This document shows, piece by piece, positions 16,726 through 24,151 of a stretch of DNA of 64,000 nt. The DNA is taken from positions 1 to 64,000 of the forward strand of contig JALHNJ010000006.1 in assembly GCA_022843585.1 (NCBI GenBank), read 5' to 3'. Position 1 is the first letter of the stretch, and each line of letters begins with the position of its first letter. The notes under the pieces are model-generated. The model ran no database searches, was not told the DNA's origin, and was given only the letters and a program-made list of their open reading frames with translations. The position numbers and the translations under genes are program-made. Origin of the DNA: Chitinophagaceae bacterium. Its GTDB lineage: Bacteria > Bacteroidota > Bacteroidia > Chitinophagales > Chitinophagaceae.

Positions 16726-19700
16726 TTAAATAAAATACCGATAATCGTAGGTTACGCCTTCCTTTTTATTCAGGAGTCTGCCAATACGAGCAATAACGTT
16801 TGAAGAGTTCACAGTCGCAGGCAACTGACTATAGAGATCGAATGAATTCCAATTCATTTTCGTAAGACCAAGGATTTCAGTCGCAATCAAACCGAGATCA
16901 CCTTTCCCAAAATGTTTTTTGATCCGTAATGGTCCAGGTATAAATCTTCCTCCCAGATAAAATTTGAAGTATTGATTCTCTACTGATGGTACCACTCCAT
17001 GTGTCCAGAGCAATGCTTCGGTTGTATTTAACAAAATGCATGTTCCCCGGGGTAACGCATAATTATCTATATCGGGAGTACCATCCGGTTTCAGTTTAGA
17101 GGCAACATACCTCATATCCTCTTCAAACGTGACTTCAATCAAATCTATATCCTTTATAGAGTCATTCCCAAGCAAACTATCTTTTAGTCCGGCAATCTCA
17201 TCTTTTGTGAAAAATGTTCTTTTATGAATAACGACTCGTTTCGGAAATTCATCCATCGTTCGGTAAAACATATCAATGATAGAGGTTCCAAATTTGTAGG
17301 CGTCGTTGTATGAAAGATGAGGATGTTTCTGCCGATCCCAGAAAAGCTGATCCTCTACTTTTGAGAGGCGGTATTTCAGACCTTGTCCCCTTGAGTTATA
17401 AATATGGCTACACCCAAGGACGATTTCCGATTGATCTCCCTTTCCGGCAACACTGTACCCAATGCCGGCGAATGCTGTGTCCTTGTCCAATGAATCCAAT
17501 ACCCATGGTGTTCGCAAACTCTTGACGTAATAAGACAGTGAAAGCCACCAGTTGATCTGGCACTGCAAAGGATCATCCAATGTATCTTCTTTAATAAACT
17601 GAGTGGCAATTCCTTTTTCTGCGCAATATGCTTTGATGAAGTCATGCAAATCGTAATGCTCATTGTCAATGTCATAGGAAGTGTACTCCAACCAGCGAAG
17701 GGGGATATAGATGACAAGAACCTTATGAACTCCTTTCGCAACCTGCTGATCAATCGCTGCCATTAACTGGATTCTTAAATCAGTTGAAGCTGTCTTAATG
17801 CTCTCCAACTGTGTTGGATCGTTCATGTATGACCAGTTTTCGGTTCCGGGATCAGGAATGATTAAACGTGTTGCAAATGCTTCCTGAAAACCTGGGAATG
17901 ATAACAGATAGGCTTTGTTGACGCCTTTTGAATCCACTGCGCTAAGATGGCGCGACAGAAACGTTTTAAATTTTGGTGAATCAGCTGCCGGGCAAATAAC
18001 TCCCAGGTTTACTGAACCACTTTCAAAAAGACTATTTCCAAATGAAAAATCATACGGTTTATTGGTAGATACACCTCTCATCGGATGGAAATCACGCGGA
18101 GGCTGTTTCATCCCGGCAATTTTGGGTGAAAATATCAGTTCAGGTTCCGGGTACTGAATACCTCTGTGCTGAATCCATTTCCTGTTAAATTTATCACTCA
18201 GTTCAATATTGGATTGGCGTTGCGTCATAATGCCCGCAAATGCGTTATCCCTGTCAATTTTAAATATAAGCCCTGAACCAGACCGGAAAGGGTACTCTAT
18301 TTCTATCATTCCACCTCCTGTAGAAAACAGAAGTGCCCGCCATTCTTTTATGTAGTCGTTGAATTTACTATTCCATATTTTTTCAAAGTATGTTCGTCCA
18401 ATTTCCTGGAAGATTTCTTTTTCAATTTTCCCTTCTCCGGTTTCCCTGGTTACTTTAAAGTCCGGGTTAAGTGACAAGAAATAGCTCTGTCCATCGCTCG
18501 AAAGCGAAAGTTTAATTGCGGGATGGGTTTGATATATTACATCATTGATTCTTTTTTGTGTGGCTGTTTCCTTTTTCCAAATAAGATCCCTTTTATCGCT
18601 CTCTAAATTTGACGCACTTGCGAGTAAATCAGTAATGCCGGATAAAAGCAGACTATGGAATGCAGTATCTTTTTGCAGATTAAATCCTGTTAAAGGGATT
18701 CTTGTTATTTTGCCTTTCATTCTTGCTGAAAAAATCCTATTAATATCTGTCAGTGTTCCGATAGCGTATATCATCCCCTTATGTGGTACAGCAATAATTC
18801 TTTCTTTTGCTGTAAGGCCACGCAATGTTGACCAGGGCTTTTCACCTTCTATGAATGGATATTCAAACTGAAATACTTCCTGCGGAAATCCTACCCTGAA
18901 AGAATTGCTTTTTATGACTGTGTCCAATCTTGTTTGGGAAATGGTGAATGGTGTGGTGTCTATACCGTCGGTAGTAACGCTTATGAGCTCGCGATAGCGG
19001 TCCGAAAAGGATTGCTGAGCTTTTGAACATGCGCTTGTAAGTGACACAAACAATTTATCAAAACCGTCGGTTGGAATATAATATGCTGTTCTTCCATTTG
19101 CCCTGGCCACTTCAATCAATTTTGCTACTGAAGATGGTATGTTGCGGCCGTACCCGCACCAGTACAGTCTACCAGCCCCTTGTTGCTGATAAGTAGCGGT
19201 TAGCGCTTCCATAATAGATTCATCTCTTCCACCAAATCCTGACACAATAAGGTGTTTGTCCTTTAAATAGGTGATCATTTGCTGGCGGAATGTTGCATCC
19301 TGTGTGGCGAGTTCGCCTGTCGTGTTTTTTAAGGGACCGTATTTATAGTCTCCATGAAGTTTTATAAATAGCAGTTCTTTGCTATTCTGTACGCGGAAAA
19401 TTCTTTCAATCGTATCTAGTGTTATATCAATGGGGAGTAAGTTCGCTGTTATTGCAGCATTCAACCCAAGATCATCAAAATTTGTTGTCCATACTGATTG
19501 GATCAACCCCATCTCATGAAGCAAGCACAATAATTTATATCCAATTGAAGGTTGTTTTTTTTCACAAATGCGTTGAAAAAATTTTCTTCTGTCGTCTTCG
19601 ATGGGATAGCATTCTTCCGCATAGAAGGAATATTCCTGGCTCGAATTTTCTGTCGGGTACGAGCCTTCTGTATCTAACCATTTTTGAATTTGTGCTTTTA

Positions 19701-19908
19701 CCTGATCGGATTTTATGTCTAACTTTTGCGCACTGTGACTATGCTTGGATGTATATAGATTTTTTTTCCAGTCCCAAATACAGTCGGCTGCTGAAGGTAT
19801 TCCTGAAGTAATCGAAGCACCTGCTCCTAACAGGACGGAAAAGACATCATTTTTACTTATTTCTACAGAGCGGATAAACTGGTCCTGTTCTAAAATTAAA
19901 TTACTCAT
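16726..19908 (-). CDS. Single-chain SIR2-APAZ-short Argonaute (fused SPARSA)
   Basis: This 1,060-residue protein joins parts normally encoded by two genes. Residues 20-300 are a SIR2 domain: VLLGAGASITSGIPSA (GAGAS at 28-32), WTTNFDDL, IKLHGDYKYG and SGFGGRDESI supply the NAD-site glycines, Asn and His. Residues of about 330-600 resemble APAZ (FQFEYPFIEGEKPW onward). From about 600 it reads as a short Argonaute: PEPELIFSPK, a MID-like stretch with QINWWLSLSYYVKS, and a PIWI region ending ILGLTKMNWNSFDLY. The PIWI catalytic acids look absent (AFAGIGYSV and VVIHKRTFF), as expected for short Argonautes. Known SPARSA systems sense invading DNA with a guide and deplete NAD. Single-chain versions are known. 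Confidence 0.85.
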   Translation of the reverse strand: MSNLILEQDQFIRSVEISKNDVFSVLLGAGASITSGIPSAADCIWDWKKNLYTSKHSHSAQKLDIKSDQVKAQIQKWLDTEGSYPTENSSQEYSFYAEECYPIEDDRRKFFQRICEKKQPSIGYKLLCLLHEMGLIQSVWTTNFDDLGLNAAITANLLPIDITLDTIERIFRVQNSKELLFIKLHGDYKYGPLKNTTGELATQDATFRQQMITYLKDKHLIVSGFGGRDESIMEALTATYQQQGAGRLYWCGYGRNIPSSVAKLIEVARANGRTAYYIPTDGFDKLFVSLTSACSKAQQSFSDRYRELISVTTDGIDTTPFTISQTRLDTVIKSNSFRVGFPQEVFQFEYPFIEGEKPWSTLRGLTAKERIIAVPHKGMIYAIGTLTDINRIFSARMKGKITRIPLTGFNLQKDTAFHSLLLSGITDLLASASNLESDKRDLIWKKETATQKRINDVIYQTHPAIKLSLSSDGQSYFLSLNPDFKVTRETGEGKIEKEIFQEIGRTYFEKIWNSKFNDYIKEWRALLFSTGGGMIEIEYPFRSGSGLIFKIDRDNAFAGIMTQRQSNIELSDKFNRKWIQHRGIQYPEPELIFSPKIAGMKQPPRDFHPMRGVSTNKPYDFSFGNSLFESGSVNLGVICPAADSPKFKTFLSRHLSAVDSKGVNKAYLLSFPGFQEAFATRLIIPDPGTENWSYMNDPTQLESIKTASTDLRIQLMAAIDQQVAKGVHKVLVIYIPLRWLEYTSYDIDNEHYDLHDFIKAYCAEKGIATQFIKEDTLDDPLQCQINWWLSLSYYVKSLRTPWVLDSLDKDTAFAGIGYSVAGKGDQSEIVLGCSHIYNSRGQGLKYRLSKVEDQLFWDRQKHPHLSYNDAYKFGTSIIDMFYRTMDEFPKRVVIHKRTFFTKDEIAGLKDSLLGNDSIKDIDLIEVTFEEDMRYVASKLKPDGTPDIDNYALPRGTCILLNTTEALLWTHGVVPSVENQYFKFYLGGRFIPGPLRIKKHFGKGDLGLIATEILGLTKMNWNSFDLYSQLPATVNSSNVIARIGRLLNKKEGVTYDYRYFI

Positions 19909-19965
19909 TAGCAGTCGCTTTGTTATAAGCGATTAAAGGTATGATCACAATGGATGCCAAGCCGG

Positions 19966-20211
19966 AAAATGGCCATTTTTTGGGTGGTTTTGGCAGGTTG
20001 TTATCATACCTGTTGGGGTGTGCGCCGTTTTGTCTTATTCGCTGTGTTTAATTAGTTTTATAAGTACCTTCTTTTCGAAATTTTATGTCTAAGGCCTTGG
20101 TATTTATGGATTAATGAAAAGTCTTTTAGTCTGGCCATATATATTATTATAGCTGGCCAAAATTGCTATATGTTGTAATAAAATGGCCAAGTATAAAATT
20201 ATAACTGGCCA
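19966..20211. repeat. Five TGGCCA palindromes, operator-like array
   Basis: TGGCCA occurs at 19970-19975 (within the perfect 14-base palindrome AAAATGGCCATTTT), 20132-20137, 20154-20159, 20184-20189 and 20206-20211. The last four are spaced 22, 30 and 22 bases apart. The last is centred about 30 bases before the predicted ATPase transcription start, and the first about 43 bases before that of the Argonaute operon. This suggests a shared operator bound by a dimer that contacts successive helical faces. Regulator unknown. Confidence 0.55.
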
Positions 20212-20226
20212 AAATAGTGTATTTCG

Positions 20227-20234
20227 TATATTTG
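20227..20234 (+). promoter_or_regulatory. AAA+ ATPase promoter -7 box
   Basis: TATATTTG matches TAnnTTTG fully. Start of transcription is expected near 20239, leaving a leader of about 14 bases to the ATG at 20253. The nearest TGGCCA overlaps where the -33 element should be, so binding there would repress. Confidence 0.5.
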
Positions 20235-20252
20235 CTTGAAATGAAGTGAGTT

Positions 20253-21692
20253 ATGAATACCATAATCGGGCGGGCAGAAGAGCAAAAAATCCTCCATTTA
20301 AAAAAGGCCTCCAATAAAGCAGAATTAATAGCGGTTCTGGGGCGCCGGCGGGTTGGCAAAACCTACCTCATCCGGAACTATTTCGCAAAGGAAATAGCCT
20401 TCGAACTAACAGGGATGCATGATACAACGCTCAAGACGCAACTTCAGAATTTTGCCCTTGCCATGCAAAAAGCTACTAAAAATCCAGTACAGGCGGCTGC
20501 ACCTGCGACTTGGCTGGAAGCTTTTACGATTTTAGATTCTTACATTGATACACTACCGACCACCCAGCCTGTTGTTATCTTTCTGGATGAGTTCCCCTGG
20601 CTACACACTGCCAAATCCAATTTCCTGGAAGCATTTGATCATTGGTGGAACAGTTCGGCTTCCACCAGAAATCATTTAAAAGTAGTGATCTGCGGATCTG
20701 CTGCGTCCTGGATGATCGATAAAGTGGTGGAAGCAAAAGGAGGATTACATAACCGTGTGACGCAGACGCTCCGCCTGATGCCATTCAATCTTAACGAAAC
20801 GGAAGATTATCTGAAGAGCCAGGGTGTCATACTCGATCGTTACGCAATACTACAGTTGTACATGGCTATGGGAGGAATACCGCATTATCTCCAGCATATC
20901 GCTCCCGGAGAAAGTGCAGCCCAATGTATCGACCGGATGTGTTTCACCAAAGACGGGGCGCTCACGAAAGAATTTACCTTTTTATATGACTCCCTGTTTG
21001 ATCATTCCTCGCAGCATGAATTGGTCATACGGGCACTGGCAGATAACGGAGCGGGACTGACGAGGCAGGAAATTATACAGGCAACAAAACTTAGTTCCGG
21101 TGGTGGTATCACCCGGGTACTGAAAGAACTGGAAGAATCCGGTTTTATTAAGCCCTATATTCCGTTTCAAAAAACAGCTAACGAAACGATTTACAAACTA
21201 TCGGATGAATACTCCCTGTTTTATTTGAAGTTTATTGCAGGAGCTACAGCCATGGGTCCCGGCACCTGGCTTTCTCAATTCATGACACAATCCTACAAAA
21301 GCTGGAGTGGATTCGCCTTTGAATCGGTTTGCCAGAAACATACGGACCAGATAAAAGAGGCACTGAAAATAGGAGGTGTGCAAACAGGCATTTCTACCTG
21401 GAGACATGTACCACCTAAAGGAAGTAAGATGAAAGGGGCACAAGTCGATCTGCTGCTCGACCGAAAAGATAATATCATCAACCTTTGTGAAATGAAATTT
21501 TACAAAGACGAGTACACGATCGATAAAGAATATGCGGACGACATCGATAGAAAGGTGCAGATCTTTAAAAAGGAAACAAAAATAAAGAGTACGATTTTTC
21601 CAACTATGATCACCACCTACGGCGTAAAAAAAAATAGTTATTACACTGGCCGGATACAAAATGAAGTTGTCATGGATGACTTGTTTAAATAA
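20253..21692 (+). CDS. AAA+ ATPase with DUF234/PD-(D/E)XK-like C-terminus
   Basis: A member of the widespread archaeal-type AAA+ ATPase family. Walker A is LGRRRVGKTYLIRNY at about residues 29-43 and Walker B is VVIFLDEFPWL. A winged-helix segment follows (LTRQEIIQATKLSSGGGITRVLKELEE, shown in part). The C-terminus (GAQVDLLLDRKDNIINLCEMK) carries the D...ExK pattern of the DUF234 nuclease-like domain, and the end ITTYGVKKNSYY...DDLF is typical. Members are often toxin- or defence-associated but biochemically poorly characterised. It is the last gene of the element before the tRNA remnant. Confidence 0.8.
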   Translation: MNTIIGRAEEQKILHLKKASNKAELIAVLGRRRVGKTYLIRNYFAKEIAFELTGMHDTTLKTQLQNFALAMQKATKNPVQAAAPATWLEAFTILDSYIDTLPTTQPVVIFLDEFPWLHTAKSNFLEAFDHWWNSSASTRNHLKVVICGSAASWMIDKVVEAKGGLHNRVTQTLRLMPFNLNETEDYLKSQGVILDRYAILQLYMAMGGIPHYLQHIAPGESAAQCIDRMCFTKDGALTKEFTFLYDSLFDHSSQHELVIRALADNGAGLTRQEIIQATKLSSGGGITRVLKELEESGFIKPYIPFQKTANETIYKLSDEYSLFYLKFIAGATAMGPGTWLSQFMTQSYKSWSGFAFESVCQKHTDQIKEALKIGGVQTGISTWRHVPPKGSKMKGAQVDLLLDRKDNIINLCEMKFYKDEYTIDKEYADDIDRKVQIFKKETKIKSTIFPTMITTYGVKKNSYYTGRIQNEVVMDDLFK

Positions 21693-22160
21693 GCTTTCGC
21701 ATCCTTATTTCTATTGAATGCCTTCTGCTTATTGCTGTATAAAAGCAGCAAACTCTTTTGGATCAACTGAAAATCCTGTTCGGGTAAACACCAAAAATTT
21801 GGCCGGAACCGGATTGAATTCAACTTTTACCTTTTTATCTGTCGCAGGACGGAGATAAAGGAACTATATCGCCCTTACTGATATAAAAAACTACATATTG
21901 CATACAATGAATTCGTAATTTTTTTGATATCGGTGATTTCAGATTGTTCGTGTACAATTGTACAGAAATTTCGTTATTTCTTCTCTTTGATATTTCTTTA
22001 CTAAAGAATAGAAATATTTTAAAATTGTCCGACAAATATCGACATAGTTAGGAATATCTTTTTTAGCTTTGTATTGCTCTTTTACTTTGTTAGTTGAGTA
22101 TTTCGGTGAGTATGATATTTTCAGAATTATAGACTATTGATTAATAATTGGGTACGCCAG

Positions 22161-22185
22161 GTGTTCGAATCCTGTCTTCCCGACT
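22161..22185 (+). other. attR: 3' fragment of a tRNA gene, probably tRNA-Pro
   Basis: TTCGAATCCTGTCTTCCCGA (22164-22183) is a T-loop, 3' T-stem strand, acceptor strand and discriminator base. The bases before it (22141-22163) do not form the 5' T-stem partner or a cloverleaf, so the tRNA is incomplete. The acceptor strand CTTCCCG predicts a tRNA starting CGGGAAG, which I associate with Bacteroidota tRNA-Pro. Integration at a tRNA 3' end leaves exactly this duplication at the distal end, so the intact tRNA should lie on the plus strand left of the window. Confidence 0.7.
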
Positions 22186-22222
22186 AAAAGCTGTAAGTCA
22201 TTGACTTGCAGCTTTTGTTTTT
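22186..22222 (+). terminator. Intrinsic terminator after the tRNA remnant
   Basis: AAAAGCTGTAAGTCA (22186-22200) pairs with TGACTTGCAGCTTTT (22202-22216), with one G-T wobble, and is followed by GTTTTTT. This was probably the tRNA terminator, separated from its tRNA by the element. Confidence 0.7.
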
Positions 22223-22249
22223 TATAAAATAGCAAAATATTCCTTTCTT

Positions 22250-22897
22250 TTAAAATCCTTTATAAACACCAGTAGGGGCAACATTTTGCTTGCTGATTAT
22301 CTTCTCAGCTATCATTCTCACAATAATATTGCGAGACAACCATGTTGCCTCGTTTTGTTTCTTTAAGGAAGATAACGGTTTTACTTGCAGCACACTTTGT
22401 TGTTCAAGAGAGGGTAAGTCGAACATAATACATTCCCAAATTGCTGAATTGCTATTTTTATTAACTGGAGCAGTCTTCAAATTCCGGTAATCCCAAATAT
22501 GATTGTAGTAAAAACTAGCCGGATACCTTGTTCGGGTACCTTTTTTTAAAGAGATGGTTAGTGAGGGGTCTACTTTGGCTAAAGTCAGTACAGCATCAAT
22601 CCCTTTTTCGCAAAGTGCAAAATATGCAGCTTCCTGGGTAAAGCGGCTCATTTCATACACACTAAACCCATTGCTATAAGATACTGCATCATATCCGTAT
22701 GATTTAAGTTCTTGTACTGTGGCTTTTTCGATTGCTTCCTGTAATGAATCATTATTGCCAGGTACTATCGCCACTACAAGTATTTTTTTATGTTGATATG
22801 GTAAAGGATATTGTGCTTTCCATATAGTTTCTACCCTTGGTGTAACACAGCCATGTAACAACGACAATAAAAATATTGATAATGCAAGCTTACGCAT
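22250..22897 (-). CDS. Lipoprotein of unknown function
   Basis: The 215-residue product begins MRKLALSIFLLSLLHGC, a lipoprotein signal peptide with the acylated cysteine at about residue 17. The mature part (KKILVVAIVPGNNDSLQEA, then ELKSYGYDA) resembles periplasmic proteins with a repeated alpha/beta unit of the DUF4136-like kind, but I cannot name it with confidence. It is the first chromosomal gene after the attachment site and stands apart from the cytochrome oxidase operon by about 85 bases. Confidence 0.65.
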   Translation of the reverse strand: MRKLALSIFLLSLLHGCVTPRVETIWKAQYPLPYQHKKILVVAIVPGNNDSLQEAIEKATVQELKSYGYDAVSYSNGFSVYEMSRFTQEAAYFALCEKGIDAVLTLAKVDPSLTISLKKGTRTRYPASFYYNHIWDYRNLKTAPVNKNSNSAIWECIMFDLPSLEQQSVLQVKPLSSLKKQNEATWLSRNIIVRMIAEKIISKQNVAPTGVYKGF

Positions 22898-22983
22898 AGT
22901 ATAATTATTCTATTACAAAATAGAAGAATCCAGGCAGGCTGGCTATGAGAACCGTTACTTGTAGAAGTGATTATTATCAGATA

Positions 22984-23697
22984 CTAAGGGTGACAAATAA
23001 GTTGATCAACTGGTGATTGTTGTAATTCAGGACTTATAAAAGGAATTCCCAGATTCATTCCTCTTAATACCAGTAATATACCCATGGCAGTTATGAATAC
23101 CGGCACCAGCTTTTGCAGGGAGATTCTCCAACCAGGCTTTATCATTTGCCCGGCATAGCCTGCTAACATCATAGCAGGCAATGTGCCTGCACCAAACATG
23201 GCCATAAAACCTACGCTCTGAAAAACTTCTGTAAACGAAAGTGTAGCAGCAAGAGCGATATAAATCATACCACAGGGAAGTAAACCATTGGCCATTCCCA
23301 TTAATAAAAAACCAGAAGGCCGGATAGCAGATTTTAATAAAGTTGCTATTTGACGCTGAACAAAGAAATAAAATCGATTAAGAAATTTTAAATGAATTGT
23401 TTTATGCCGGAGAAAATACAGAATTGAAAGCCCAATTATAAGTGCTCCCATAATAATTGAAAAGTATTGCTGATAGCCAGCGATGTAAATTCTTCTTCCC
23501 GCCAAACCGAATACTAAACCGATGGCTGAATAGGTAATGATTCTACCAAACTGGTATAGCAATAACGAAAAAAACTTCTTTGCTCTAGATAAATGTTGAA
23601 TTGGCAAGGCCAGGCTTAATGGGCCACACATGCCTATACAGTGGAGGCTGCCTGCAGAACCCAATACAAATCCGGATATCAATACAGGCCATAGCAT
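22984..23697 (-). CDS. UreH/TauE-like membrane protein of the cbb3 operon
   Basis: A 237-residue integral membrane protein with about six helices, starting in a sequence typical for the family: GSAGSLHCIGMCGPLSLALP, including the HCIGMCGP motif of the UreH/SafE-like DsbD-type group. A second copy of the pattern (MGMANGLLPCGMIYIALA) forms the inverted repeat. In Bacteroidota and proteobacterial clusters this protein follows CcoH and is thought to act in metal (copper) or redox handling for oxidase assembly. Its start overlaps the fixH stop, and it is the last gene of the ccoS-NO-Q-P-G-H operon. Confidence 0.8.
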   Translation of the reverse strand: MLWPVLISGFVLGSAGSLHCIGMCGPLSLALPIQHLSRAKKFFSLLLYQFGRIITYSAIGLVFGLAGRRIYIAGYQQYFSIIMGALIIGLSILYFLRHKTIHLKFLNRFYFFVQRQIATLLKSAIRPSGFLLMGMANGLLPCGMIYIALAATLSFTEVFQSVGFMAMFGAGTLPAMMLAGYAGQMIKPGWRISLQKLVPVFITAMGILLVLRGMNLGIPFISPELQQSPVDQLICHP

Positions 23698-24134
23698 TAT
23701 ATAACGGTTAATAATTTTTCAGCGTAAAAATTTTTACCCTCGCTTATCCAGTTAATTTTCACGGTGTATTTACCCGGCGTAATAAAATCTGATTGAAACT
23801 GCTGTGCTGCATTGCCATCAAGTTGCAAAGCAAGTCGTTTGTCTTTTTTTTCATCGTAAGAACAGTAAAACCAAATATTACCATTTATAGATTTGTTTTT
23901 CATTTCATCTGGTAATTGTAAGAGTATTCCATCATTAGTTTGCTCCAGCGTTACAATTGAGGCAAGTTCATTTACATTCATAGTGCCATCAATAACTTGC
24001 TGATAGCGGAGTTCGCTTTTGTAGTATTCTTTTTCTACCAGTTCAAAGTTTACATTCATGGAGCGGTAAACGAGATATCCCATTCCCGAAGCAAATACAA
24101 TAAAAGTGAGCAGTAACTTATTTCCCCAATTCAT
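23697..24134 (-). CDS. ccoH: FixH/CcoH family oxidase assembly protein
   Basis: A 145-residue protein with one N-terminal membrane helix (LLLTFIVFASGMGYLVYRSM) and a periplasmic beta-rich domain containing the family's VEKEYYKSELRYQQVID stretch. FixH is needed for assembly of cbb3 oxidase, probably with the CcoI copper pump. It sits between ccoG (17-base gap) and the UreH-like gene (overlap) in the operon. Confidence 0.88.
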   Translation of the reverse strand: MNWGNKLLLTFIVFASGMGYLVYRSMNVNFELVEKEYYKSELRYQQVIDGTMNVNELASIVTLEQTNDGILLQLPDEMKNKSINGNIWFYCSYDEKKDKRLALQLDGNAAQQFQSDFITPGKYTVKINWISEGKNFYAEKLLTVI

Positions 24135-24151
24135 ACTATTAGTTTTTTATA

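Larger units (their letters stand above)
19909..20252. other. Divergent promoter region with TGGCCA array
   Basis: This 344-base stretch lies between the divergent SIR2-Argonaute and AAA+ ATPase genes. It contains five TGGCCA hexamers, a perfect -7 box for the ATPase gene (TATATTTG, 20227-20234) and a 7-of-8 match on the minus strand (TACCTTTA, 19934-19941) for the Argonaute operon. No coding frame is convincing. Confidence 0.6.
21693..22249. other. Right end of the mobile element, gene-free stretch
   Basis: This 557-base AT-rich stretch holds a perfect 14-base palindrome TGTACAATTGTACA (21951-21964), the 3' tRNA remnant marking the attachment site (22161-22185) and its terminator hairpin (22186-22222). 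Host chromosome begins after these. I see no convincing gene. Confidence 0.6.

Noticed and set aside
19966-20211. TGGCCA repeats as a CRISPR-like array
   Set aside because: The repeats are six bases, spacing is irregular and short, and no cas genes are near. An operator array fits better.
22141-22185. A functional tRNA gene
   Set aside because: Only the T-loop, 3' T-stem strand and acceptor strand are present. The preceding bases do not supply the D arm, anticodon arm or 5' acceptor strand.
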